Part shown: in pieces, positions 8,747-19,409 of the stretch
Numbering within the stretch: the stretch's first letter is position 1
Layout of the letters: each line of letters starts with the position of its first letter
Assembly: GCA_036897095.1 (NCBI GenBank)
Contig: JAYMSP010002925.1
Span: 1-21,891, forward strand
Source: Plantago elongata
Taxonomy: Eukaryota; Streptophyta; Magnoliopsida; Lamiales; Plantaginaceae
Direction of reading: 5' to 3'
DNA: 21,891 bases
The notes under the pieces: model-generated
The model's database searches: none
The model's input: only the letters and a program-made list of their open reading frames with translations
What the model was told of the DNA's origin: nothing
Position numbers and translations under genes: made by a program

Positions 8747-10082
8747 TTCATTTCTTCACAACACTCCTAGAAATACAAACTCAGAAATATAAAAATAAAC
8801 AGAAGCTAAGAAATAAGTATGAATTTTTGGAGTTTTTAAATTTTTTTTTTGAAATTTCGAAATATGACACTACAAAAGAAGAACAGAGAAGAAACAATGG
8901 ACACAAAAGACAAAAGAAAGAATGACAACAATAAAAAACTTAGACAAACTTAGACAAAAGACACAGAAGTCTAGGACAGTTTCTCCAGCTCCAAACTATT
9001 CCCCCCCTTGTTGTGAGGAAAGGAGAGAAACCAAAGTTCTCCCCCTAGAGCAGAGGAATTATCTGAGCATCAATTTTCTCAATCTGTTGCATGATAAGGG
9101 AGACGAATCCTGATGCATACCTGTACTTATTCACAGCTAAAAATTCTGACAAATAGCATACCTCGGATAAAACACTTGTAGTGTCACGGAATTAACAAGG
9201 AATTATGGATAACCAATAAAACCAAGTATCAAACAGTGCAAAAGAACACAAACTCTCTACATATACCAATTCATAATGGATAGTCGAATTTAGAAAAACT
9301 CATGATATCATATTAGAGGTTGAGCAAAACTGCAAGAACCAGATCAACTGTGAGACGAACCCTTACTGCAACACCCATTCCCATAGTACTGACATACACA
9401 CCAAATAAGAACTCCCCCTAAATGCAGACTCTAGACTCCTTAAGGCATAATGCAAACCAGAATGATCAGTCAAACGAGCCAACTCAAATTCTAACCCAAA
9501 CTGAAATCAAAAGCAATGGGATCCAGTCCCAACTTAACCCCTAAAAAAGTAAATTAAAACAAAGCAACTTGGTTGAGGCCTCTATGTAGACAACCCAGGG
9601 GTTGAACCATGTCAAATAATTGGAACGCGCATGAATTCCATCCAAAGCTTTGACTTATATGGAGAGAAGTCAGACACACGACTCATAGCATGGAAATTGG
9701 ATGTCTCTAATAGAACTGGGTGCACAAAATATGTGATTCAATATAGGCTTAGAGAATCTTGTGGACATCAACAGTACCAGTGCTACCCAGAGCAAAGTCA
9801 CAACAAAACATGGTCCCCATTGGACTCTTCTTAGTTGGCCATCATTGGGCTCTTTTGGTTGCTTCCAAAAATAGTGCAAGGGAGAGGACAAAATCAGGCA
9901 AACATGACATCCACAATACTCATGACAACAGAGAAAGAGAGACTACAATAAGAACAATCCAGCAACACTAATCTAGACACAAAGTAAATACATGAAACAA
10001 AACCAACAAATGACACACATCACAAACAAGAATACCACTGTTGATCAGTGATGTTATAATAACAGTGGCAGCGACAGTGAGA
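8747..10082 (-). other. Copia 3' non-coding region
   Basis: About 1.3 kb lies between the RNase H remnant and the polypurine tract, with no recognisable coding frame on either strand. Extra G-rich, polypurine-like words occur on the minus strand: TAGGGGGAG at 9040-9048 and 9412-9420, and a G7 run near 9001-9007. Open frames such as 9631-9834 show no domain. Confidence 0.6.
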
Positions 10083-10550
10083 CTAACTGAGACACACACC
10101 AAGATCTCTTCTAGGACTGAAGAATCTCTCGGAGTCCAGCGACTTTGTGAATATGTCAGCAAGCTGGTTATTTATTCTTATATGATGAATATCGACCTCT
10201 TGCATGTTCACCAAATTCTGGAGGAAGTGATGCCTAATATCTATATGCTTTGTGCGTGAGTGTTGAACTGGGTTCTTAGAGATATTAATAGCACTAAGTT
10301 TATCACAAAACATCAATAATGTGTCACTCGTAAGACCATAATCACATAGCATATTTTTTAACCATATAAGCTAAGAAACACAACTACTTGCGGCAACATA
10401 CTCAGACTCAACATTGGATAAGGAAACATAATTTTGTTTCTTGCTATACCATGGGACCATATTTTTCCCTAAATAAAACCATCAACCACTCGTGGACTTT
10501 CGATCATCAATGAGGTTAGTGTATGTTATCCTAGTGTACCATAATCCTAG
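10083..10550 (-). pseudogene. Copia RNase H remnant
   Basis: The RNase H end of pol. Reading leftwards, one frame gives GLWYTR, DDRKSTSG, SKKQNYVSLS, ESEYVAASSC, then a TAG where related elements usually have Gln. It continues with LMFCDKLSAINISKNPVQ, HSRTKHIDIRHHF and QLADIFTKSL, ending at 10083. These are standard copia RNase H blocks that would degrade the RNA template during reverse transcription. The frame is shifted relative to the RT remnant upstream, so no single polyprotein can be read. Confidence 0.88.
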
Positions 10551-10564
10551 ACAGTTCTAGATAT

Positions 10565-11659
10565 TTATTTGAGAATATGTTTAACTGCATATAAGTGAAT
10601 AACATTGGGAATAAATTGGTACATTGCACACACGCAGATCGAGAACATAATGTTTGGTCGACTAGCTGACAAATACATGAGACTGCCTGTGATTGACCTA
10701 TACAGTGTTGGATCAACAGTGGCATACACAGTGGTATCAACATTGTGTTTGTTGAGTTTCACATTGGTGGATATAGGTGAAGTGCACTTCTTAGAATCGT
10801 CCAGACCAAACCTTTTCACCAAGTTTCTGGTATACTTCTCTTGAGATAGAAAGAAGCCATATTTTCCTTGCTTGATTTGAAGCCCTAGGAAGAAGTTGAG
10901 CTCACCAATCATGCCCATTTGAAACGTACATGTAATGGCTGCAACAAAAGCATCTACTGAGGTAGAATTAGTAGACCCAAACACAATGACATCGACATAT
11001 ATTTGGGCAACACAAATATCCGAACCTTGGCATAGAATAAATAATGTTCTATCAGCCTCACTACAAGTAAATCCAAAAGATAAGAGAAACTCAGTCAACC
11101 TATCATACCAAGTTTGAGGAGCTTGTTTCAACCCATAAACTGACTTTTTCAGTTTAAAAACATGGTTAGGGTGGTGTGGATCCTCAAACCCTTTGGGTTG
11201 TTCACCGTAGACCTCTTTGTCTATGTAGCCATTCAAAAAGGCCCCTTTTATATTTTTTGGTTCAACAAATGAAACAAAACAAAAGGAGTTTACATGTGTA
11301 CCTTCACTGTTGGTACATAGACTTGACCTTACCATGTCCTTGTAGTTGATCCTTGGCTTGCTTCGAAGGTGCCTTCCTTCGTTGACATCCCCAATGACTT
11401 GGGAGGTGGGGTGGAACTTCCGAATCCTTGTTGGAGGATATCTTTTGGCATTATTCAGTGCCTGAGAAGTGGGTTCCTGGAAGGTGTCAGCCTCAACTAC
11501 AAAATTTGATGCAGTGTCCTCATCATTAGAGGAGCTGGATTCCTCCGGTGTTTCTGCAACAGTGAGAGCAACAGTGGTAGTCACATATGCTTCAGGTGTA
11601 TCTAATTGCAGCTCCAGGTTTGATTTTTCCTGTGAGTTCACCATCTCAGTGTTGAGCAT
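10565..11659 (-). pseudogene. Copia reverse transcriptase remnant, internally deleted
   Basis: A 364-codon open frame carries copia RT blocks: AFLNGYIDKEVYGEQPKGFE, KLKKSVYGLKQAP, WYDRLTEFL, GELNFFLGLQIKQGKYG, LYRSITGSLMYLSASRPNI. The catalytic YVDD reads YVDV (complement of 10988-10999), so the second metal-binding aspartate is lost. The text passes straight from VEPKNIK, normally about 100 residues N-terminal to the palm, to GAFLNG. The start of the RT domain, including its first catalytic aspartate (in the usual QMDVKSAFLNG block), is therefore missing. The residues before VEPKNIK are the variable, low-complexity linker that follows integrase. Confidence 0.92.
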
Positions 11660-12118
11660 CTCAGTACTGTATGAATCTGAGACTGAACAAAAGAAATATT
11701 GTCATCAAATTTGACATTGACTGACTCTTGAACAGCCTTGGTGCGAGGGTTATAAACCCGTAATGCATGGTTGTTCCAAGAGTAGCCAACAAAGATTCCC
11801 TGTCCAATCCTGTTATCAAACTTTCCCAAGATGCTCCCTGTCATTTAGCATGTATCACAAACAACCAAAAACATGAAAATATTGAAGGTTGGGTTTCTTT
11901 CCTTTTAGGAGTTCATAGGGAGTAGAAGTAGTATCGGGTCTCAAGTAAACACGATTAATGATATGACACGCAAAGTTCACAACCTCAACCCGTAAACATT
12001 TAGATAAACACATAGTGCTAAGCATAACTCTACTCATCTCTTGAGCAACAAAGTTTTTTAAATTCTTCATGGAACCTGTCATGTATCTAGAGCAACCACT
12101 ATCAAAGTACCAAACTGT
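11638..12118 (-). pseudogene. Copia protease-integrase remnant with central deletion
   Basis: The frame starts with the aspartic protease signature WYFDSGCSRYMTG, directly after a TAG at 12119-12121. After NLKNFVA it jumps to the C-terminal part of integrase: QEMSRVML, ACHIINRVYLRP, PYELLKGKKPNLQYFHVFGC. The rest of the protease, the GAG_pre-integrase zinc finger and the catalytic core are absent. A TGA at 11855-11857 replaces a usual Cys codon. A frameshift near 11830 precedes GKFDNRIGQGIFVGYS and the NPRTKAVQESVNVKFDD tail. No enzyme activity is possible. Confidence 0.85.
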
Positions 12119-12733
12119 CTAATGATGAGCACTTAAAGCAGATAACAGAACATTGCAATTTAGATTCAGTTCAGACTGCTTATCATCAGGTCTAGGTATC
12201 CAAACTTTCTTACCTTTGTTCTTTTTCACCTTCTGTTTAGCTGATGTTGCTACCACTGTTGTAGTAACATCGGTTGCGACAATGGTCGCAACATTGGCTG
12301 AATTTTTCCTGTTTTTACAAAAAAAATTGTATTGTTTCTTGTGTCCAGGTCGTAGACAAAATTGACACACAAACATTTTCTTAGGCTGTTTTTCCTTTTC
12401 TTTCACAAACTTCGGTGCATTTTTCAAGAAAGCAAAATATTTTCCTTTATTAGGTGTAGAACAAAGAGCAGTAGAGTTTGAGGAACCAAGACCATTAGTA
12501 CCTTCATTACGTAGATATATGACACTATTCAGTGCAACTGTACCTGAATTTCACTTGGCTAGGATTGTCTCGGATTTCTCTAGCTTGGTGGTCAGTTTCT
12601 GGATCTCAGCATCCTTCTTGGTCAACAATACCTCTAACTGAACTAGTGATTCCTTGAGTTCAAAATTCTCCCTTTTCAGAGGTTTGACAGATTTCTTCAT
12701 CTCCTTGTACTTCTGCAAGATATCTTCAGACAT
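12119..12733 (-). pseudogene. Copia gag C-terminal part with degenerate zinc knuckle
   Basis: The first part (12733-12551) is a charged, coiled-coil-like segment rich in Lys, Glu and Leu. A TGA (12551-12553) falls where related gags commonly have Trp, and the same frame continues to the nucleocapsid region. The zinc knuckle reads CQFCLRPGHKKQYNFFC: the fourth ligand is not at the usual CX2CX4HX4C spacing, because Asn occupies that place. A repetitive VATIVATDVTTTVVAT segment follows, encoded by two DNA dyads (12246-12268 and 12273-12292). It ends at TAG 12119-12121, just before the protease signature. Confidence 0.8.
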
Positions 12734-12743
12734 AGCCTGTAGT

Positions 12744-13466
12744 TTAAGGAATAAATTGATCTCGGCCTAAGTCTAGATCTGGAGAGGAACCTGTGTCAGA
12801 CATACGAGATCCATGCAAACAACGATAATTCAAATTCAAATGTTCAGTGGCTTCATGCTCATCAGAAAAATAGTTCTCTGAATCACCGTACCCAAGATAT
12901 ATAACTGGTTCACATATACTATTCTTATCACTATCACTGACACTGGGATTGTCACATTGACTCACACATTGTTTCTCTGAATTTTGACTAGTTATAATAG
13001 TTGAAAGAGACATAGACTACTGATCGGAATCCTTAGAATTGTCAGATTCGTCGACTTCATAATTTGAAGTCTCATCCTCACTCAGATCCTTAGTGAACTT
13101 ACTTTCAAGAACACTTGTATCACCTTCACAATGAATTTGTAAAGTTTCTCAAGCATCCTTGGAGGTCATATAATTTTGAATTAGTGTACATATGTGGATA
13201 TCAATGTAAGAGTTTATTGCATTGAGAGCTTTCTTATTGTAGGAAGCTTCCTTCCTTTCATCATCCGTACATTGACTTTCTAGTTTGATTAACACATCAC
13301 CATTAACATTAGGTGCTAATCGTGGTATCTTATAACTGTCCAACACAGATTTCCAAGCACATATATCAATTGATTTTATATGTGCTCTTAGTCTTGGTTT
13401 CAAATGAGAATAATTTAGACCATACAAAATGGGCAACCTAGTCGGATCTGGATTAAGTGGATCCAT
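12744..13466 (-). pseudogene. Copia gag N-terminal part, interrupted
   Basis: It starts at ATG 13464-13466 (MDPLNP), 44 bases inside the primer binding site. The peptide has the usual plant copia gag opening: YGLNYSHLKPRLRAHIKSID, then a W-containing AWKSVL block. At 13149-13151 TGA stands where related gags have the Trp of AWETLQ. The frame continues with IHCEGDTSVLESK, then passes directly to an acidic Ser/Asp-rich tract, so the helical middle of gag appears deleted. Another TAG falls near 13018. The last section ends at 12744. Confidence 0.75.
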
Positions 13467-13510
13467 GTCAAGAAGTAAAAAAATCCAACACACCAATCAG
13501 TTAGGTGGCT

Positions 13511-13524
13511 GGCTCTTGATGCCA
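13511..13524 (-). other. Primer binding site of the copia element
   Basis: Minus-strand TGGCATCAAGAGCC lies two bases inside the 5' LTR end. It resembles the usual TGGTATCAGAGC complementary to initiator methionine tRNA, with one substitution and one extra base. Confidence 0.75.
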
Positions 13525-13526
13525 AT

Positions 13527-14207
13527 TGAAAGAATATAGGACCGTGACTTTATGATGTTTTCACTTATGTTGGTGCAACAATGCGTGTAACAGAGTCTAT
13601 AACTTAGCAGCGAAAATAAACAGAACAACAAAGCAAATAATGCTGAAGCTTCTCGGTAAATATCCACTAAAATAAACAATGGATGTACAAAAAGATCCAA
13701 GTGACCTTGAATCACAAAACACTAGTCAGAATAGAAAAATCATATTCTCAACCTATCTATCTAGAAGCCCTAGTTAGAAGATGTCAAAGACTAGTAAACG
13801 TGAAGAGTATCTATGCTATAACAATTGTGTTCTTGCTTTTCACGAAGTACTATTCACAATGAGCTTGATCTTGTATATATAGATGTTCAATCTGACCGGA
13901 TCAAGTCCATGGGTTTTTTTTTGCTTATCCTTATCTTCAAGAGTCCACAAAATCTCAACTACTAAAAGTCCTTTGCTTCTTGTTCACTCCAAGAACAAGT
14001 TGAGATACGATTTCTTTGGTGTCTCTCTTGATATAAGAAGACTCCTGCATGGCACAAAGACTAAACACACGTGAAACTAGGTAAGTGTTAGTGAAGAATG
14101 TTAATTAACCGATTAAATCTAAAGTGCATAAAACCGAACTGTGGATGTTGTAGACATTGTTGTAGCAATATTAGTTTCAACCATGTGTTTAACATGTTAC
14201 ACTTTCA
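13527..14207 (-). repeat. 5' LTR of the copia element
   Basis: 681 bases, collinear with 7983-8733, bounded by TGAAAG/CTTTCA. It contains the TATATATA promoter motif (13874-13881) and, near its outer end, a dyad built on GACATTGTTG (from about 14152). It has a T9 run near 13913 that the other LTR lacks. Confidence 0.9.
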
Positions 14208-14760
14208 TTCTGTATTATTCTAAATTAAATTTTACTGTACTAGATTAAATTATATAGAATTAAAATGAAATATAATATAAAATATAATTAAGTAGAGTTA
14301 ATACCACCTAACATAACCTTACTCTATCAATTCGGACCGAATAATTAACCAAGGTGTTAAGTGATGATTTCCCCACATTTTACGACCATCTATAGATGTT
14401 ACTCCAATTATTACACTAAAAAGTTGACCCATAAACTCAGGGGACCCAGATCAAGCTGAGAGATGAATGATCATTATCTCAAGTAAAGTGCGTTGGTACG
14501 TAATTAATTTCTTTAATTTACTAAACATATTACTGTAACATTTTGTCAATGTCTCCTTTCATAAGCAATGGGATTCACTTGTGTGTCAGTTGCAAGACTT
14601 TTTGAACTTATCTTTGGATTTTAGTAACTTAATTTGGCTAATAGAATTCATGGATGTATCATATGTCGAGTGAGGTCATTGAGATTAGATCATGGATAAG
14701 TAATAAAATCAAAACATAAATCTTCAATAAAACTAAACAAATCATGTTGTTTGTGAGTAT

Positions 14761-14907
14761 ATTTTATTCTATTCAACTCAATTCAATTAAACTTAATTGA
14801 ATTAAATGAAACTGAACTGAAATAATGTATAAATTATAATTAAATAGAGTTGAACTAAGCTGAATAAAATAAAACTGAACTGAAATGAATGAAACTGAAA
14901 TAATTTA
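14761..14907. repeat. AACTGAA-word repeat block with central palindrome
   Basis: Words such as TTCAACTCAATTCAA on the left and AAACTGAACTGAAAT on the right recur in complementary sense around a perfect inverted repeat with 11-base arms and a 2-base centre (14780-14803). The block may be a short dispersed repeat or MITE remnant. Similar words occur near 14220-14310 and 4307-4330. Confidence 0.5.
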
Positions 14908-15147
14908 AAGTTAAAAATAACATACCTTAACTCATTTAAAATTAAGTTTCATCTTAGCACTTGTGGCTTTGGCCTTGAGTTCATTTAAATTTCTAATCTA
15001 ATTCGATATAAATATCAGCTCGAACTCAAAATCAAATGTGTAAATACAAAACAACTTTGAATCCGTAGTTTGGGTTTATGTTCGTGAAAAATACAGTTGC
15101 CAGTGGTAGATATATTACTAAAGTCTAAAGTCTTTAATGATTTGTTT

Positions 15148-15166
15148 CTACTACTACTACTACTAC
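15148..15166. repeat. (CTA)6 microsatellite
   Basis: Six tandem CTA units plus one base. Confidence 0.9.
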
Positions 15167-15979
15167 ATCATGTGTCGACATGGTCCTGAGTTAGAACATA
15201 AGGCCGGAGAAAAAGGCCAAGGCGTCTGTACTATATCAGCAATTGTACAAGGACTATTTAAGTGAGTGACCACATTGAATTGAAGAGTTGGAAAACGGTG
15301 AGACCAGCAACAAATCATGAATCATGAATTAATGACAACAAAAACTCTTTCTAGTTAGTACGCAAAATAAGAAGTTGATACATAAGATCTTGTATGAGCC
15401 CTTCCTCCGAGATGTAAGAGCTAATGATGAACTTAACATCGATGAATCGTATTAGTTTGATCCTCCATATATGCATTGACCAATAAGTAACGATCAATTA
15501 AATATGACAACTAGAGTCTAGAGTATTTATTTATTCTAAAATGCTTTTTGGGCATGTATTTTTTTACTATATATGTGATGAACATTGAACGAGTGAGGAA
15601 AAGAAATGATAGTTTAGAATTGACAAATCAAAACTCTAGATAAGCACAAGATTAATTTACGGCCATGCGCATAACCTGGATATCGTTTTTGTTTGCATGT
15701 AAAAGAACAAATTGGTACCAATATTGAAGTGATAGGGCGCCATTTAATTTAGGTGATGGATGTATAATATAATGTACCCATCAAGCTGGCAAACAGTGCT
15801 TAGGAATATGACTGATACATTTAAACAATTAAACGCATTTGAGATTTTTATGTTTATAGAAACAAAACAAAACAAAATTAAACAAAGCTTAAAGCTTGAT
15901 TGTGAGACGCAGTTTTGCTTTTTGGAGACATTGATGCTGACGCGTATGGTGACTCACATTATCAACGGTATAAGATATG

Positions 15980-15988
15980 TTTTTTTTT
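15980..15988 (-). other. LINE poly(A) tail
   Basis: Nine T on the plus strand (A9 on the element strand), about 80 bases after the ORF2 stop. It marks the 3' end of the insertion. Confidence 0.75.
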
Positions 15989-16064
15989 ACTGAAAATGAT
16001 ATATTAATGCTTAAACGCAAGGTTCGTCCCTTAAAATGAGAATTATAGAAATTGAAGGGTTATG

Positions 16065-16795
16065 TCATAGCTTTTCTTCGAACTTTCTATTGCATCCTAG
16101 CATAGCTAGATGATCGGCACATGAGTTTGCTGATCTGGGAATCTTGGATAGTTCAAATTTTCACGGTTTGTGTGGTAACTCCTTGCATTGCTCGACGGCA
16201 TCTAATAACTCCGCAGGAGGGTGCTCTGCCTCAGGGAGCCAATGAAAAACATCTTGAGAGTCTGTTTCCACCACAATCTTTGGGATTCTTTGTTTCCATG
16301 CCATTTGCAAACCTCTAAGCATGCTCCTCAATTCTGTATAGTTCACTGTTGGGTTCTGTATTGTTTCCGTGAAGCCCCACTTCTAGTTGCCTTCACTATC
16401 TCGAAGAACTCCTCCTATTGCCCCAATGTCTTGCTCCGGTTGACAACTTCCATCGACATTTAAGTTCACCCACCCTGGTTTTTGTTTCTCCCAACTCTTG
16501 CATAGCTTGGTCTTATCATGTGGATTCAGCTTTACATTAATGTCCCAACCCAGCTGCTTGATTTTAAGGAGATAGCCACTGACACTATCCATCTCCCCCC
16601 TGAATATCCTGGCATTGCGTGCAGTCCATATAGTCCACAGCGCAGCGGTAAATATTGCCACCCAAGATGCCGAACTGTTTAGTCTTGTTTCAAGTGACAC
16701 ATTCAAGCATGTCTTAAACCATTGATCATCCGTGATAGCCTTGAATCTTTCATAGGCAGCAGGTGTCAGTATACTTTTCCATGTAGTTGAGCTGT
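16065..16795 (-). pseudogene. LINE ORF2 RNase H domain
   Basis: One frame runs from about 16795 to the ORF2 stop, through WTARNARIFRG and NLNVDGSC, then YTELRSML, VVETDSQDV and NSCADHLA. The four acidic residues of RNase H (Asp, Glu, Asp, Asp) are all present. Two stops interrupt it: TAG 16383-16385 and TGA 16161-16163, both where Trp is expected (GNWKWGF, HKPWKF). This domain is an acquired feature of many plant L1 elements. Confidence 0.87.
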
Positions 16796-17485
16796 GTTAC
16801 AATCTCTTAAAACATGGGTTATAGGTTCGACTTCTGCACTGCATTGTGAACACGAAGCATCGTCCGTGAGTTTCCTCGTGAACCGTAAGGCATTTTTCAC
16901 TAATCTGTTATGAATCGCAAGCCACATGAAGTGTTTATATTTATTCGGGATCTTGCTTTTCCACAAACATGTCCACTGTTGTGTTTGGTTCGAATGTTCA
17001 TGGTTCCATTTGCTGAAAACAAGGTACGCAGATTGACATGAAATTTTTCGCGGGGCATTCGAGTTCCACAATATTGTTTCTTCCACATCATCAAGTCGGA
17101 TTCCTGAATCACTAAGCTCAGTTTGCAATTCATATGGTATACTAGTACGCAAGAAATCAAAGTTCCAGGAGCCATCCTGTTGGAGAACTTGATCTAGAGT
17201 AATTTCATAATCCACCGGATCAATGTACATCATTCTTCCATAAACCCTCATTCTCAAACCAACTATCGAGCCAGAATAAGATCTGTGACCCATCTCCAAC
17301 TCTCCATCGAAAGCTAGATGAAAGCTCGTGTGCACATTTTATTATTCCCTTCCAAGTCGAACTATCAGATGGACGTATCCTGTAGTGTAAAATCCTATTG
17401 TTCTTGAGATATTTCTGCTGCACCAGTGGGCGCCAAACTGTATTCTCACCCTTTAGTACTTTCCAGATGATATTGGATCAATTCG
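16766..17485 (-). pseudogene. LINE ORF2 C-terminal linker and zf-RVT domain
   Basis: The segment from ENTVWRPLVQQKYL through WRVGDGSQILFWLDSWF (one frame) shifts near 17235 into a frame with SGIRLDDVEETILW. It then reads LWKSKIPNKYKHFMWLAIHN and the Cys/His zinc-binding end CSQCSAEVEPITHVLRDC. This is the zf-RVT region that follows plant LINE RTs and is thought to aid nucleic-acid binding. The frame changes again near 16795. Confidence 0.87.
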
Positions 17486-18960
17486 TTATTCTCCCGTGCG
17501 GTTCCTAGGCCTAGACCACCATTATCCTTAGTTTGGATCACTTGTCTCCAGCCCACTAGGTGTAGTTTCCTTTGTTGCGGGTCATTCAACCATAAAGAAT
17601 TCTGGTTAAGCTGATCCAGTTTGTTACACACATTCTCGGGCAGCCAACTTGCATGCATTTCATGTATCGGTATTGCTGAAGTTACAAATTGGATGAAGGT
17701 CGCTCTACTGGCTAAGGTAAGATGTTTTTGCTTCCATCCTGCAAATCTGGCACTCACTTTGTCGAATAAATGAGCAAAGTCAGCCTTGGTTTCTCTACCA
17801 TGTTTGAACGGAACACCGAGATACTTTCCCAAGTTGAAAGTTTTTCTGAATCCCAATATATCTATGATCTGTCTTTTGAGAGTGTGTCCTCCACATTTTG
17901 AGAAGTAGACATTAGATTTCTGGAGGTTAATATTCAATCCTGAAGCTCCACAAAATTGGTCGATGACATGATGAATGACTCTTGCATCCTTAATCGTAGC
18001 CTTACTCATGAAGATTAGATCATCCGCAAATAAAATATGGGAAAATGTCGGTCCATTCCTACACGGCTTTATTGGGCTCCATTGTTTGGACTCTATTAAC
18101 TCATTCACCAAGTATGATAATCGATCAATGCACAACACGAAAAGGTACGGGCTTAACGGATCCCCTTGTCTTAAGCCACACCCATGTTTAATCGGCTCGA
18201 GAGGCTCTCCATTCCATAACACTTGCGACGAGGAGCTTCTGACACAAAACATGATCAACTGTACTAATCTGTCCGGGAAGTTAAATACCACCATTGTTTC
18301 CTCGAGAAAGTCCCAATGTACTCTATCGTACGCCTTTTCAAGATCTAACTTCATGATCATACAACCGACTTTATTTTTCTTCTTGGATCTAAGTGAATGA
18401 AGTGTTTCTTGCATCACGAATATGTTATCCTGTGTGCTACGACCTTTTATGAAGCTAGACTGGCACATCCATATCAAATTCTGGCATGTGATCCTGTAGC
18501 CGCAAGGTCACACATTTGGTGACAAATTTGTACAACACATTACAGAGTGCAATAGGGCAGAACTCTGTGATTTTACTCGGGTTCCGGATTTTGGGTACGA
18601 GGCAAACGAATGCATTGTACATGTCTTGAGAGAATCTGCTATGTCTAAACGCCCTTTGCACGAACTGAACTACATATTCTCCCACCACATCCCAACACAT
18701 GTGGTAGAAACGAGCTTGAATACCATCCGGTCCAGGAGCTTTGTGTGGGTTTGTCGCCCACACAACCTTTTTAATTTCAACCGTTGTTGGTTCCATTCCC
18801 AAAATAGCCCCCTCTCAATCCGTTAGTCGAGCTTGCAACCTCAAAACATGCAAAGGATTACGAATTAGATTCGTAGCTGGTGAGAAAATGGTAGCAAATT
18901 TTGTGCGTCCATGCTCTTGAAGAATAGTCTGATCATGCTGCCATTCCCCATCTCAACATA
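17446..18960 (-). pseudogene. LINE ORF2 reverse transcriptase domain
   Basis: Non-LTR RT blocks appear in order: KAPGPDGI; a PIALCNVLYK block with Cys for the usual Arg before it; SSFIKGRSTQDN; KLDLEKAYDRVHW with the first catalytic Asp; CGLRQGDPLSPYLFVL; HILFADDLI, whose FADD is the complement of 18019-18030; and LGKYLGVPF. The palm acidic residues are all present, unlike in the copia element. A frameshift near 18480 splits the domain. The longest open piece, 17446-18477, has 343 codons. A frame change near 18930 separates it from the upstream QEERLWF / KWLQEGDSNTKFFH linker (about 18975-19195). Confidence 0.93.
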
Positions 18961-19409
18961 TGGATTCGATTTAAACGTCCTCGAGCAAGAGTAGAGTGGT
19001 GAAAAAATTTGGTGTTTGAATCACCCTCTTGTAACCATTTAACACGAGATTTTTGGAACCATAGACGTTCTTCTTGTCGTAAGACTACATTATACTCGAT
19101 AACAAGTTGCCTCTCCAGATGAACAAGAAATGAGCTATGGTGTTCAGCAAGATACCTTTGAATTCCATCTATTCTACCCCGTAAAGAATTCTTGTAGATC
19201 CATCCCCCGAAGGAACCGGACTCGAAAGATATGAAAGATCTCCCTCCAAGCCGTACATACGACTTTCATCGTGCGCTTCTTATGGAAGATATTCCTGAAC
19301 TTTTCTTTGTTCCAGGGAATCAGAACTTCGGGAATCTGTTTTATGGCATGTTCAACGTCTTCATTAGCCTGCCTAATTTCCTTTATGAGGGTTTTACACG
19401 CCTCATTAA

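Larger units (their letters stand above)
7983..14207 (-). mobile_element. Decayed Ty1/copia LTR retrotransposon
   Basis: The element is about 6.2 kb and reads right to left: 5' LTR, primer binding site, gag, protease, integrase, reverse transcriptase, RNase H, 3' LTR. Integrase placed before RT identifies Ty1/copia. LTR ends are TGAAAG...CTTTCA, with the outermost TG of the left copy mutated to TC. The five bases flanking it (7978-7982 and 14208-14212) match at only three of five positions, so the target duplication has decayed. Stops, frameshifts, apparent internal deletions and a mutated RT catalytic motif make it non-autonomous. LTR divergence points to an old insertion. I do not assign a lineage. 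Confidence 0.93.
14208..15979. other. Intergenic stretch between the two retrotransposons, no gene seen
   Basis: AT-rich throughout. It holds the GAACTGAA-rich block at 14761-14907 and a CTA microsatellite. An open stretch at 15760-15993 has no motif and runs into the LINE tail. I see no gene. Confidence 0.6.

Noticed and set aside
9631..9971. Short open frames on both strands in the copia 3' region
   Set aside because: No domain, mutual overlap, and in DNA that is non-coding in this type of element.
7978..14212. Five-base target-site duplication of the copia element
   Set aside because: TCCGG on the left and TTCTG on the right match at only three positions, so I do not claim a duplication.
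17975..18400. Plus-strand 141-codon open frame opposite the LINE RT
   Set aside because: Antisense shadow of the conserved RT blocks.
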